NCBI GenBank assembly: GCA_005862225.1
Contig: SZXV01000009.1
Coordinates: 62,001-126,000 of the forward strand
Source of the DNA: Chlorobium sp.
GTDB taxonomy: Bacteria; Bacteroidota; Chlorobiia; Chlorobiales; Chlorobiaceae
DNA length: 64,000 nt
Direction of reading: 5' to 3'
The notes beneath the pieces are model-generated. The model made no database searches, had not been told where the DNA came from, and saw nothing but the letters and a program-made list of their open reading frames with translations. Every line of letters begins with the position of its first letter. Position 1 is the stretch's first letter. The translations under genes and the position numbers were made by a program. This document shows, piece after piece, positions 48,405 to 57,769 of this stretch.

Positions 48405-49766
48405 ATGAAAATAGCAATTTTCGGGGCTGGAGTTGCGGGCCTTAGCGCAGCATTGGAGCTTGTTGATAAAGGACACACCGTTGAAATCTATGAAAAGCGC
48501 AAGATCCTTGGCGGCAAGACTTCTGTGTGGAAAGACAGCGATGGAGACTCAATAGAATCTGGCTTGCATATCGTATTTGGGGGTTATGAACAGCTCCAGA
48601 AATATCTCAAAAGAGTCGGGGCTGAAAATAATTATCAGTGGAAAGATCATTCCCTTATCTATGCTGAATCAGACGGAAAACAATCTTGTTTCAGAAAAGC
48701 CAATCTTCCAAGCCCCTGGGCAGAAGTTGTTGGTGGAATGATGACTGATTTACTCACTTTTTGGGATAAAATATCGCTTGTAAAAGGGCTTTATCCTGCA
48801 ATTGTCGGCAATGAGGCTTATTTCCGCAGCCAGGACTCTATGACCTATTCTGAATGGCATCGAATGAAAGGCGCCTCAGAACACTCATTGCAGAAACTGT
48901 GGAGGGCAATTGCTCTGGCTATGAATTTTATTGAGCCAAACGTCATCAGCGCCCGCCCGATGATCACCATTTTCAACTATTTTGGCACCAATTACACTGC
49001 CACCAAGTTTGGTTTCTTCAGGAAAAATCCGGGAGATTCGATGATAGAACCGATGCGCCAGTATATCCAGAGCAAGGGTGGACGCATTTTTGTTGATGCA
49101 AAACTGAGCAGATTCGAACTGAATGGTGACGATACCATTAAGGAGGCTGTACTGCGGGATGGGCACAAGGTTGTCGCTGATGCCTATATTTCTGCACTGC
49201 CGGTTCACAATATCAAAAAGATATTGCCCGTCAAATGGCTTTCTCACAAGTATTTTCGGAATCTTCATGAATTTGTGGGAAGTCCGGTTGTCAACTGCCA
49301 GCTTTGGTTTGACCGGAAAATTACGGATACCGATAATTTGATGTTTTCCCAAAGCACTATTTTTGCAACCTTTGCTGATGTCTCCATCACCTGTCCGGAC
49401 GACTTTCAGAAAGGCATGGGCTCGGCAAATGGCGGAAGTGTCATGAGTCTGGTACTTGCGCCTGCACACCAACTGATGGATATGCCAAACGAGATTATCA
49501 CCGAACTTGTCTTAAAAGACATTCATGATCGTTTTCCGAAATCCCGGGACGCAAAACTTCTTAAATCAACTCTTGTCAAAATTCCCCAGTCAGTCTATAA
49601 AGCTGTACCGGATGTCGACCAATTCCGCCCTGACCAAATCAGCCCTGTCAAAAATTTTTTCCTTGCTGGAGATTATACCGATCAACACTATCTGGCATCG
49701 ATGGAAGGAGCGGCACTGAGCGGAAAACTGGTTGCGGAAAAACTGCTCAGCAGGTTTGGAAACTGA
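48405..49766 (+). CDS. crtQ: Zeta-carotene desaturase, plant/cyanobacterial type
   Basis: A 453-residue FAD amine-oxidase-fold desaturase. The dinucleotide motif GAGVAGLSAALELVDKGHTV begins at residue 7 and IYEKRKILGGKTSVW follows. LQKLWRAIALAMNFIEPNVI and the C-terminal FFLAGDYTDQHYLASMEGA align with the ZDS/CrtQ rather than the CrtP branch. It would convert zeta-carotene toward lycopene, on the way to chlorobactene or isorenieratene. This pathway type is typical of green sulfur bacteria and cyanobacteria. Confidence 0.88.
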   Translation: MKIAIFGAGVAGLSAALELVDKGHTVEIYEKRKILGGKTSVWKDSDGDSIESGLHIVFGGYEQLQKYLKRVGAENNYQWKDHSLIYAESDGKQSCFRKANLPSPWAEVVGGMMTDLLTFWDKISLVKGLYPAIVGNEAYFRSQDSMTYSEWHRMKGASEHSLQKLWRAIALAMNFIEPNVISARPMITIFNYFGTNYTATKFGFFRKNPGDSMIEPMRQYIQSKGGRIFVDAKLSRFELNGDDTIKEAVLRDGHKVVADAYISALPVHNIKKILPVKWLSHKYFRNLHEFVGSPVVNCQLWFDRKITDTDNLMFSQSTIFATFADVSITCPDDFQKGMGSANGGSVMSLVLAPAHQLMDMPNEIITELVLKDIHDRFPKSRDAKLLKSTLVKIPQSVYKAVPDVDQFRPDQISPVKNFFLAGDYTDQHYLASMEGAALSGKLVAEKLLSRFGN

Positions 49767-49874
49767 AGGTCACAGTATCAACATCATACCATTCCTGCCT
49801 TGATTCAATAAAGAATTATGGCCTTATCGGAGCTGAACGCAGGAGGCTCCGAACTATCAAGTGAAGCTCCTTGA

Positions 49875-50486
49875 ATGAACAGCAAAAACCGACTGCTTAT
49901 AATTTTAACCAAAAACCCTGAATCGGGATTGGTCAAAACCCGGCTGGCGCAAACCATCGGCGACAACCAAGCCCTTGAAGTTTACGAAACTCTTCGCCAC
50001 CACACCGCCCGGATTGCTGAAAAAGTTGATGCCAAAAGGATGGTGTTTTACTCCCGTTTTATTCCTGCTTCTGATCTTTTTCTCACTGATCATTTCAGCA
50101 TCAAGCTACAGGAAGGTGAAGATTTAGGTGAACGGATGCTTCATGCCATCAACACAGGATTTACATGCGGCTTTCACCATATCGTTCTTATTGGCACAGA
50201 CTGTTATGAACTGAATCCCGCAATCCTTGATGATGCGTTTGCAGCTCTTGAGCGTTCCGAAGCTGTGATAGGACCTGCCACAGATGGCGGATTTTACCTT
50301 ATTGGCATCACCAGAATCATACCGGAACTTTTTCTCAACCGACAATGGAGCACCTCTGACGTATTCAGGGAAACAACATTGATTTTACAACAACTCGGCA
50401 TCGCTTATGAACTGCTGGAGACACTGTCGGATATCGACACTTTTGACGACCTGAAAAAAAGCCCCTTATGGCAGAAAAAACCATAA
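49875..50486 (+). CDS. DUF2064 / TIGR04282-type glycosyltransferase-like protein
   Basis: A 203-residue nucleotidyl-transferase-like GT-A fold protein. ILTKNPESGLVKTRLAQTIG near the N-terminus, LQEGEDLGERM, IGTDCYEL and IGPATDGGFYLIG are hallmarks of this small family, which occurs with TIGR04283 glycosyltransferases and in arsenosugar clusters. Its last 19 bases overlap the next gene. No arsenic or lipid synthesis enzyme lies beside it, so the substrate is open. Confidence 0.8.
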   Translation: MNSKNRLLIILTKNPESGLVKTRLAQTIGDNQALEVYETLRHHTARIAEKVDAKRMVFYSRFIPASDLFLTDHFSIKLQEGEDLGERMLHAINTGFTCGFHHIVLIGTDCYELNPAILDDAFAALERSEAVIGPATDGGFYLIGITRIIPELFLNRQWSTSDVFRETTLILQQLGIAYELLETLSDIDTFDDLKKSPLWQKKP

Positions 50487-51160
50487 GCATCATTATTCCA
50501 ACCTGTAACGAGGAGAGCATCATCGCCTCTTCGATTCAGAGACTTCTTGCCCTGACCGAGCACTCTGAACAAGTTGAGATTATTGTCAGTGACGCAAGTA
50601 CCGACAATACGCCTGATATTCTTGCAGGCTTTCCTGTCATCACCTGCAAGAGTCCAAAAGGACGATCTATACAGATGAACAGTGGAGTTCATCATGCGGA
50701 AGGTGATATCCTCTATTTTCTGCACGCTGACACCGTACCTCCAGAAACATTTATTGCGGATATCCGTTCGGCAGTTGCCTCAGGCAAAAAGGCTGGATGC
50801 TTCAAAATGCACTTTGATGATGACCATCCTCTCATGAAGCTGTTTGGATGGTTCACACAGTTTCCCCTTTTGATTTGCCGGGGTGGAGATCAGTCACTTT
50901 TTATCACAAAAGAACTCTTTGCGAGGATTGGCGGATTCAACGAAACTCTGCTTATCATGGAGGATTATGATATTATTTCAAGAATAGAACAACTTGCTCC
51001 ATTTCATATTCTCGAAACTGAGGTTACAACGTCAGCCCGCAAGTACCACGCCAACGGAATAATCCCGCTCCAGTTTAACTTCGGAATAATTCATCTCATG
51101 TATACACTTGGGTTTAAGCAGGAGGCTCTTGTCCGCCATTACAGGGAAAATATATTTTGA
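50468..51160 (+). CDS. Glycosyltransferase family 2 (TIGR04283-type)
   Basis: A 230-residue GT2 enzyme. ISIIIPTCNEESIIASSIQR opens the GT-A fold; IIVSDASTDNT, the DXD-like HADT and MEDYDI follow. QFPLLICRGGDQSLFITKELF is the acceptor region of the TIGR04283 group, first noted with arsenosugar synthesis. It overlaps the preceding DUF2064-like gene, so the two very likely act together. The C-terminus has one hydrophobic helix that may attach it to the membrane. Confidence 0.85.
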   Translation: MAEKTISIIIPTCNEESIIASSIQRLLALTEHSEQVEIIVSDASTDNTPDILAGFPVITCKSPKGRSIQMNSGVHHAEGDILYFLHADTVPPETFIADIRSAVASGKKAGCFKMHFDDDHPLMKLFGWFTQFPLLICRGGDQSLFITKELFARIGGFNETLLIMEDYDIISRIEQLAPFHILETEVTTSARKYHANGIIPLQFNFGIIHLMYTLGFKQEALVRHYRENIF

Positions 51161-51255
51161 GTTGATAGATCATCAAGAGGTGAATGGCGTTAGTAAATAA
51201 GTTGTTATATTCAAAAAAATATATTCGATTATTTACCTTTAACCCAACTATAACT

Positions 51256-52035
51256 ATGGCAGCAGAAGAACTCAAAAAACCGGGGGCCGCACTTGTACCA
51301 GCCTCCCAGCAGAATAGTGACGCAGGCGTCGGCAATGGCGACATGGCCCACCTTATCGGAAGCATAGGCGCTCTGCTTGACTCAACTATAGAATCCGTGC
51401 AGGGAATAATCAGCTCGGTAAGCTCCGTAACCGGACAGCTTATTGACGGCGTTACGACAACAATCAATTCCGATTCGGTACAGGGAGTCATCAGTTCAGT
51501 GAGTTCCGCTACCGGGCAGCTTATTGACGGCGTAACCTCTACTATCAATTCAGAATCAGTAAAGGGAGTGATTGACTCAGTAAGTTCCGCTACCGGACAA
51601 CTGATTGATGGAGTTACCTCCACTATTAATTCAGAACCGGTCAAGGAGATCTTCAACAACGTCACCTCTGTTTCCGGGCAACTTATTGAGGGCGTTACCT
51701 CCTCCATTACTTCAGGGCAGGTACAGAACTCTTTTCAGGAACTTGGGAAATTATGGACAGGTCTGCTTGAAAACCTGAATGCCGCAGGCAGTACAAATCA
51801 GGTACAGAACCTCTTCAACAATGTCAGTGCGGGACTTGGACAGCTTATGAACAACTCCTTCATGCCGGGAATGCCCGGGATGCCAGGTATGCCGGGCAAT
51901 CGTGAAAACCGGATCAAAAAAGATGTCACTGAAATCCGCTTCACACCAAAAGAGATTATTGCTGCTCCTGCTGAAGTAATTGCTCCAAAGGAGATTGTTG
52001 TTACCCCTCCTCCTGTTCAAGACAATACCATTTGA
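51256..52035 (+). CDS. Repeat protein with four 27-residue units, unknown function
   Basis: A 259-residue protein of unusual composition rich in S, V, G, T and I, low in charge. Residues 47-154 are four tandem 27-residue repeats with core SVSSATGQLIDGVTSTI. A PGMPGMPGMPG stretch is near residue 195-205, followed by a charged tail with EVIAPKEIVVTPPP. The repeats should form amphipathic helices, as in phasin-like or chlorosome-envelope proteins, which fits the photosynthetic lineage and the nearby crtQ; this is a guess. The start at 51256 (MAAEELKKPG) was preferred to 51184. Confidence 0.6.
   Translation: MAAEELKKPGAALVPASQQNSDAGVGNGDMAHLIGSIGALLDSTIESVQGIISSVSSVTGQLIDGVTTTINSDSVQGVISSVSSATGQLIDGVTSTINSESVKGVIDSVSSATGQLIDGVTSTINSEPVKEIFNNVTSVSGQLIEGVTSSITSGQVQNSFQELGKLWTGLLENLNAAGSTNQVQNLFNNVSAGLGQLMNNSFMPGMPGMPGMPGNRENRIKKDVTEIRFTPKEIIAAPAEVIAPKEIVVTPPPVQDNTI
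51394..51717 (+). repeat. Four tandem 81-bp repeats (27 codons each)
   Basis: The in-frame repeat region begins with the codons for SVQGIISSVSS and continues in 81-bp steps. Units 1-3 are close at nucleotide level and unit 4 is more diverged. Repeat number could vary between strains. Confidence 0.8.
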
Positions 52036-52054
52036 GAGTTACACCTCGTTTCTG

Positions 52055-52070
52055 TCATTCTGAGCGAAGT
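52055..52070 (+). repeat. Short dispersed repeat (TCATTCTGAGCGAAGT)
   Basis: A 16-base motif with a near copy at 48189-48204. Sequences of this form are scattered between genes in many bacteria and are often part of longer palindromic repeats. Nothing functional is claimed. Confidence 0.4.
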
Positions 52071-52125
52071 CAAACATCCCTGAAAAAGAGATAACCGCTT
52101 CGCTCACGCTGACAACTCCCTCGCT

Positions 52126-52578
52126 TTACTCTTCCCGACGACCTGTTCCCGTATGACCAAATCCCCCTTCACCCCGAGCTGTTGAGGCAAGTTCCCCAAC
52201 CTCCTCAAAATGCACCTTCTCAACTCTGGCAACAACCATCTGAGCAATACGATCACCATGAGAAACGGTAAACGGTTCCTTGCCATAATTGACAAGAATC
52301 ACCTTGACCTCACCACGGTAATCAGCATCAATGGTTGCCGGTGAGTTCGGAAGAGAAATGAGTGAGCGCAAAGCGAGTCCACTGCGCGGACGAAGCTGTG
52401 CCTCATAGCCTTCAGGAAGCTCAAGAGCAAAACCGGACGGAATAAGCGCTGTTGAAAATGGCTCAAGCGTCACCGGAGCTTGAAGACAGGCAGAAATATC
52501 CATACCGGCAGCATGAGCTGTAGCATAAACCGGCAAAATTGCTTGTTTATCAAGACGAACTATCTTTACTTTGAGCAT
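52126..52578 (-). CDS. dut: Deoxyuridine 5'-triphosphate nucleotidohydrolase
   Basis: A 150-residue trimeric dUTPase that hydrolyses dUTP to dUMP. The motifs are AGMDISA (24-30), PRSGLAL (63-69), [16 protein letters not shown] with the catalytic aspartate, GDRIAQMVV and the C-terminal arm [10 protein letters not shown]. It is divergent from bshB1. Confidence 0.96.
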   Translation of the reverse strand: MLKVKIVRLDKQAILPVYATAHAAGMDISACLQAPVTLEPFSTALIPSGFALELPEGYEAQLRPRSGLALRSLISLPNSPATIDADYRGEVKVILVNYGKEPFTVSHGDRIAQMVVARVEKVHFEEVGELASTARGEGGFGHTGTGRREE

Positions 52579-52638
52579 TGAATCAGAAATGGCTTGTTGT
52601 CGGGATATTTATCGAACCGGAATATACTCAGAGAAACA

Positions 52639-53373
52639 TTGAAACAATCACCAGAAACCGTCTACGCACTTGCGTTTGGCGCACACCCCGATGACGTTGA
52701 ACTTTCGTGCGGCGCCACACTGCTGAAAATCATCAATGAAGGAAAAAACGTGGCCGTATGCGACCTCACAAAAGGAGAAATGGGTACGCTTGGCACCCCT
52801 GAAACAAGAAAATCAGAAGCTGCTATCGCAACAAAACTGATGGGCTACCAGAGCCGAACCACCCTCAATCTTGGTGACTCAAAACTCTTCAATACCGAAG
52901 AGAATATTGCCGAAATCATCAAGGTCATCAGGCAGCTCAGACCAACAGTCGTGTTTGCCAACTCGCCCGAAGAACGCCACCCCGACCATGTGAAAGCCTC
53001 AAAGCTGGTGACTGACGCATGTTACTATGCTGGTCTCCAACAACTTAACACAACGATAAACGGAAAAGAGCAGGAACCACACCGACCAAAACACCTGCTC
53101 TACTACATCCAGTTCAAACACCTCGAACCCGATATCATTGTCGACATCTCCGAAACCTTCGAAGCCTCAAGAAAAGGGGTTCTCGCTTTTGGCTCCCAAT
53201 TCTACAAACAAGGCGCATCAGAAGAGCCAATAACCATGATTAACCGCCCCGAATTTCTCACCGGCCTCGAAGCCCGCGCCCGCTATTTCGGCGAACAAAT
53301 CGGAGCACTCTACGGCGAAGGATTCAAACTCTCTACAATTTTAGGCATCAAGTTGTTCACCAATACGTTTTAG
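52639..53373 (+). CDS. bshB1: Bacillithiol biosynthesis deacetylase BshB1
   Basis: A 244-residue LmbE/PIG-L zinc deacetylase. It removes the acetyl group from GlcNAc-malate in bacillithiol synthesis. The zinc motif AFGAHPDDVELSCGA and the late metal histidine region EERHPDHVKAS are present; the length matches BshB1. Green sulfur bacteria make N-methyl-bacillithiol, so the role fits. No ATG is available; I chose the TTG at 52639 (LKQSPETVYALAFGAHPDD), with a TTG at 52594 as alternative. Confidence 0.85.
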   Translation: MKQSPETVYALAFGAHPDDVELSCGATLLKIINEGKNVAVCDLTKGEMGTLGTPETRKSEAAIATKLMGYQSRTTLNLGDSKLFNTEENIAEIIKVIRQLRPTVVFANSPEERHPDHVKASKLVTDACYYAGLQQLNTTINGKEQEPHRPKHLLYYIQFKHLEPDIIVDISETFEASRKGVLAFGSQFYKQGASEEPITMINRPEFLTGLEARARYFGEQIGALYGEGFKLSTILGIKLFTNTF

Positions 53374-53479
53374 TCTCTTTTAGAAGTAGAAGTAAGGGAC
53401 GTAGGTGATATTGTGTATTTACGAGAGCAGCAAAACAAGCTTTCAAAAACTATCAATAACGTCACCTCGTGTAGAAATA

Positions 53480-53516
53480 ACTTCCTGCAGCTCACACTCC
53501 GCAATCTGCAGGAAGT
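53480..53516. terminator. Convergent terminator hairpin after bshB1
   Basis: A perfect 11-bp stem, ACTTCCTGCAG (53480-53490) and CTGCAGGAAGT (53506-53516), has a 15-base loop between the convergent bshB1 and cyclase genes. No long T-tract is present on either side. Confidence 0.65.
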
Positions 53517-53531
53517 AAAATTCTTTCGGAA

Positions 53532-54353
53532 TCAAGGCAACAACGCAAAAATACGGGCTGGTGAGCCAGTACCATCCTTTATCAGCATTGGCATAACATA
53601 AAGCATCGCACCCTTCTCTGGCAACTTGTCAAGATTGGCAATATTTTCAATCGCCAGCTTATTGGCAGCAAAACATATTCTATGCACCTGAAAATCTTTT
53701 GATTTTCCATGATCAATACTTGGCGTATCCAAACCTATCCCTTTGATATTTCTCTCTTTCACCAGAAATTCAGCCACCTCTGCCGAAAATCCGGGAAAAC
53801 TCAGTTCCGGCAAAGCCTCTTTTCCAGTTTTTGCCGTTCCCAACACTTTTTTCCTGTCGGGATAATATTTGGTATCTATACCGGTATACATTAGCACCCA
53901 AACATTATCAGGCAGCCTTCCATATTTTTTTTCCCATTCCTTGATATCATTGACCGTTAACTGATAATCTCTGTTTATCGAACATTTTGAAGCGACATCA
54001 ATTTTGACGGCTTCTCCAATCCATTCATTCAGCGGTATCTGATCAATGGTTCGTCCTTTTTCAGCAAAATGTACCGGAGCATCAACATGCGTCCCTCCAT
54101 GTTCTGAAGCGCCATAATTATTGGAAGCGTACCACCAGCCACCCTGAGAAACTTTCCAGTCTAATTTTGCAAGAACGAATGGCTCGGCTGTCGGCCAGTA
54201 AATGGTTTTTTCATCAAACGCATAGGTCATGTCAAGCAATTTCCCGGCATCAGGCGCTCTCTCCGGCACCATCGCTGATACCTTGCAAAACAGGAAAAGA
54301 GTTATGGCAAAAGAAAGCAAAGTACACTTTTTGAAAACACGGAAGTTGTTCAT
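53532..54353 (-). CDS. Exported cyclase family protein (kynurenine formamidase-like)
   Basis: A 273-residue protein of the cyclase/formamidase fold. The metal motif HGGTHVDAPVHF and the later IGLDTPSIDHG with its family histidine are clear. An N-terminal hydrophobic segment (LLSFAITLFLFCKVSA, cleavage near residue 25) suggests export. The start at 54353 has AGGGG nine bases upstream. Substrate unknown; tryptophan degradation is unlikely for an exported copy. Confidence 0.82.
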   Translation of the reverse strand: MNNFRVFKKCTLLSFAITLFLFCKVSAMVPERAPDAGKLLDMTYAFDEKTIYWPTAEPFVLAKLDWKVSQGGWWYASNNYGASEHGGTHVDAPVHFAEKGRTIDQIPLNEWIGEAVKIDVASKCSINRDYQLTVNDIKEWEKKYGRLPDNVWVLMYTGIDTKYYPDRKKVLGTAKTGKEALPELSFPGFSAEVAEFLVKERNIKGIGLDTPSIDHGKSKDFQVHRICFAANKLAIENIANLDKLPEKGAMLYVMPMLIKDGTGSPARIFALLP

Positions 54354-54614
54354 AGCTATCCCCTTATGTTTGTCATGAAACAAGTAAACCGAGACTCATA
54401 CACAATAAAATATCCTCCCCCATTTGCTTCAGAATATATTGATTTTTGTTCTCTCTGTCACTGATGACACCTCATGGCATGCGACACGCTTACTCATTAT
54501 CTTGTCTGGCTTAAGTGCCGCCATTTGTATTCAAGCTCTTCATCAGAATCCGCCACTGCACTTTGTAAAAAAGACTTTTTCTTGTATTGCTCTTCCTCCC
54601 TCAATCTTCATCCA

Positions 54615-56408
54615 TTATTCACTCTTTCCGTCAACAACTATCGGCATAACTCTCAAAAGAACACTGAACACCGAACCATGGTTAACTCGCGATCGAACCT
54701 CTATATCTCCTTTATGCGCGAGAATGATATGTTTCACAATTGACAGGCCAAGACCTGTACCCCCGTACTGGCGTGAACGCGCCTTGTCTACCCTGTAAAA
54801 ACGCTCAAAAATACGCCCAAGATCTTTTTTGGCAATTCCTATGCCGTTATCCTCCACCTCCAACCGCACATAATCATCAACTCTGAAGGCTGAAATCCTT
54901 ATCCGTCCATTGCGATCATCAACATATTTGATGGCGTTGTCGAGAAGATTGCGGAGCACAATATCAAGATACCGTGCATCGGCATAAACCATAGGGAGTT
55001 CGCGGGAAAGATTGATATCAAGCCTGATCTGTTTTTTATCCAGTGAGGGCTTCAGAAAGTCAACCGATTTATTCACCAGCTCGTTAAGATCAACTTCGGT
55101 AAACTGGTAGTCAATATAACCTGACTCAATTTTCGAGAGGTCAAGCACATCGTTGACGAGCGCCGTGAGCTGTTGACTTGCCTGCAGGATAATGTTCAGG
55201 AAAGGCGTCGCATGTTTTGGATCGTCAATCGCTCCTTCGAGCAGGGTTTCGGTATAACCGCTGATGACAGTAAGTGGCGTGCGCAGTTCATGTGATACGC
55301 TGGAAACAAAATCCCGCCGTATTTTTTCCAGATTGCGAAGCGTTGTGATGTCGTTCAGGACAAAAACGGTTCCTTCAAACTGGTTTTCTTTGAGCAGCGT
55401 CATGGAACTGATCTGTACAATACGCTCCCCTTTTGAGGTCATAAGCGACATCTCTTCCTTGTGTAACGTTATCCGGGTGCTGTGGACTCTGACAAACAGC
55501 TCCTGAAGTTTGTTGTCAGACAAATGCCTGACAGGGCGTGACTTGAACATTCCTCCATCCATACGGAACATTCTTGAGGCCGCCGGGTTTACTAAAATAA
55601 TATCACCGGAAGAATCGGTGACTATTATAGCTTCACGAATACCCGAAAAAACCGCCAGATACCACTCCTCACTGCGCCGCATTTTTATAATTTCATTCGT
55701 CATGACATTAAATGCCTCGGCCAACAAACCGAATTCGTCACGTTGTTGAGAAGGAATAATGCCAGAAAAATCGCCCCGAATCCTTTTTTTGGCTGTTAGC
55801 GCAAGAGTGTGAAGTTGACGAGTAAAAGCGAAAGCTGTCAAAACACAGGCAACAAGAGAGACCACGAGAATGACAATGAGAGTACCCATCATCTTTTTGC
55901 GAAACCCAAGTTCATAGACTTCGATATCGTAAAGTGGCTTACAAAACCTGAGAACCGCCCAGGGTGTTGGAGAACCGACGGGAACCGCCATGTACAACAT
56001 ATACTCCTTTACGGTTTGGCTGAAGCGCGTATTTTCACCATAACCCTTTTCAAGGCATTCCTTTACTTCTGGCCGGAAACGGTGACTCTCTGTGCTGGCA
56101 AGCTTGTCCTGAGAGATGGAGGTATCAGCCAGAAGTCTTCCGTCAAGATCAATCAGTGTTACCCTGATACCCAGCGCACGACCGACCTGTGCTATCCACA
56201 GGCGTATATTTTCACTTGATCGCCATTCCTTTGGCTGCTGTTCAAGCATCTGTTTGTTGAGCAGAATATCTCGTCTCAGCTCAGTTCTGGTTGCCGAAGT
56301 GAGTATCTCTGTCAACTGATGCCCAACTGAGAGATAGCTCATGACAACAGCAAAAAAAACAATCGCTCCAAAAACAATACCAAGCCGCAAAGAGAACTTA
56401 AATTTCAT
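54615..56408 (-). CDS. phoR: Phosphate-regulon sensor histidine kinase PhoR
   Basis: A 597-residue membrane histidine kinase. One membrane segment near 7-30, an extracytoplasmic sensor of about 150 residues, a second membrane segment near 170-195, HAMP, a PAS domain (about 255-340), then HisKA with the phospho-accepting histidine in VSSVSHELRTPLTVISGY. The HATPase N, G1 and G2 boxes are NLLDNAIKYV, EDNGIGIAKKDL and GGTGLGLSIVKH. It overlaps phoB by 11 bases. I chose the ATG at 56408 because GAGG lies at proper distance inside the phoB end. Confidence 0.92.
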   Translation of the reverse strand: MKFKFSLRLGIVFGAIVFFAVVMSYLSVGHQLTEILTSATRTELRRDILLNKQMLEQQPKEWRSSENIRLWIAQVGRALGIRVTLIDLDGRLLADTSISQDKLASTESHRFRPEVKECLEKGYGENTRFSQTVKEYMLYMAVPVGSPTPWAVLRFCKPLYDIEVYELGFRKKMMGTLIVILVVSLVACVLTAFAFTRQLHTLALTAKKRIRGDFSGIIPSQQRDEFGLLAEAFNVMTNEIIKMRRSEEWYLAVFSGIREAIIVTDSSGDIILVNPAASRMFRMDGGMFKSRPVRHLSDNKLQELFVRVHSTRITLHKEEMSLMTSKGERIVQISSMTLLKENQFEGTVFVLNDITTLRNLEKIRRDFVSSVSHELRTPLTVISGYTETLLEGAIDDPKHATPFLNIILQASQQLTALVNDVLDLSKIESGYIDYQFTEVDLNELVNKSVDFLKPSLDKKQIRLDINLSRELPMVYADARYLDIVLRNLLDNAIKYVDDRNGRIRISAFRVDDYVRLEVEDNGIGIAKKDLGRIFERFYRVDKARSRQYGGTGLGLSIVKHIILAHKGDIEVRSRVNHGSVFSVLLRVMPIVVDGKSE

Positions 56409-57108
56409 GGACTTCATCCTCTTTCTCCTCAAGCTTGTAACCAAATCCCCTTACTGTTTTGATAATGCTGCCGGTCTCGCCAAGTTTTTCACGAATTCTC
56501 GTTATATGAGTGTCGATTGTTCTTGTGCTGATGTTCTTGTCGATATCCCAGACATCACTGAGGAGCGTCTCACGTGACTGGGCCTCTCCTTTTCTTTTGA
56601 GAAGCGCAACAAGAAGCTTGAACTCCATCAGGGTAAGAACAAGCTCTCTGCCCTCCAGCATAACAATGTGACGGGCAAGATCAACTTCAAGCCCTCCGGT
56701 TTTGAGAATATCCTGGATTTTGCCACCCTGACGTCGCTCCCGCTTGAGAATTGCACGGATCCTGAGATTCAGTTCACGAGGGCTGAATGGTTTGATAACA
56801 TAGTCATCAATACCAAGCTCAAAGCCGAGAATTCTGTCGATCTCCTCCCCTTTTGCTGTCACCATAATAATCGGGATATCCTTGTACAGTTGATGCTGCC
56901 TGATTATACGGCACAACTCAAATCCGTCCATCCCCGGTAACATGATATCAAGCAAGACGAGGTCAAAGCTTTTTCGGGAAATTACTGCAAGAGCATCTTC
57001 GGCGCTTCCAGAAAGATAACATTTGTAGCCTGCACGATTGAGATTATACTCAAGCAGGTTCGCAAGGTTCTGATCATCCTCGACAACCAGCAGCATTGGA
57101 TCCGACAT
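56398..57108 (-). CDS. phoB: Phosphate-regulon response regulator PhoB
   Basis: A 236-residue OmpR/PhoB-family regulator. The receiver has the acidic pocket in VVEDDQ, the phosphorylated aspartate in LVLLDIMLPGMDG, the switch threonine in IIMVTAKG and the lysine in DYVIKPFSPREL. A winged-helix DNA-binding domain follows (about 135-230, with STRTIDTHITRIREKLG). The start at 57108 (MSDPMLLVVEDD) is the family start. A direct-repeat Pho-type box lies about 135-160 bases upstream, so autoregulation is likely. Confidence 0.93.
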   Translation of the reverse strand: MSDPMLLVVEDDQNLANLLEYNLNRAGYKCYLSGSAEDALAVISRKSFDLVLLDIMLPGMDGFELCRIIRQHQLYKDIPIIMVTAKGEEIDRILGFELGIDDYVIKPFSPRELNLRIRAILKRERRQGGKIQDILKTGGLEVDLARHIVMLEGRELVLTLMEFKLLVALLKRKGEAQSRETLLSDVWDIDKNISTRTIDTHITRIREKLGETGSIIKTVRGFGYKLEEKEDEVHEI

Positions 57109-57769
57109 GACATGATGTTTAAACGTTAAGCAACTCTGCGTACCCCTTAACAAGGCTATATCTGAATGTACAGTAAAATTTATAACCGCTTCGTCAAATA
57201 GCTCGCATCAAGTCTTTGTCTAATAATTTGTTACTGTTTCTTAACACACATTTAACAGTCTCTCAACAATTATTGGGGTAAGTTTATTTAAATAAAACAA
57301 AAGTTCCTGCGTCAGGATCCGCATTTTTAATCTCATGGTTCGTTACTGAAAATGAAACCTACAAGAAGTACCCAATAACAAATCAACTTCGTGGATAGCC
57401 TAAATTCCACGTTAGAGTAAAAAAAATAATACTTTAAAGCATCACCATGTGGCAAAATTTATTTTATCATGGACTTTGGTCTCTTATTGGTAAAGGTTAA
57501 GCTATACTATGGTAGTACCCGTCACTCAACATGAGTCAATCCCCGTATGCCTTAATCACAGGAACCTTCTTTTCTACAGTATGGTGTACTTAGCTCCTGG
57601 GGGGGACGGTGCTCATTATCTTGTTCGTTTTTACCTTCAACAATGCATTATGAGCGGCAAAATAAAGGCGGCTAAAACGAATTATCGCACCACTGCCGAC
57701 CCTTGAAAATTTCTGAAAGTTAAATAATCGATAAATCACGATTTATTGATTGAGTAACCTAACACTAAA
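57109..57769. other. AT-rich intergenic region upstream of phoB
   Basis: These 661 bases lie between divergent phoB and a hypothetical gene. They contain the Pho-type box at 57241-57268. A 65-codon open frame at 57509-57706 has no recognisable sequence. No RNA gene is evident. Confidence 0.45.
57241..57268 (-). promoter_or_regulatory. Pho-box-like direct repeats upstream of phoB
   Basis: Three direct repeats on an exact 11-bp period: TTAACA at 57241, TTAACA at 57252 and TCAACA at 57263 (minus-strand TGTTGA, TGTTAA, TGTTAA). Eleven-bp direct repeats of TGTnA type are how PhoB dimers bind DNA in known systems. A similar pair lies upstream of phoU. Confidence 0.6.

Noticed and set aside
57509-57706. 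A 65-codon open frame between phoB and the hypothetical gene.
   Set aside because: Composition is not gene-like and no Shine-Dalgarno sequence or family motif is visible.
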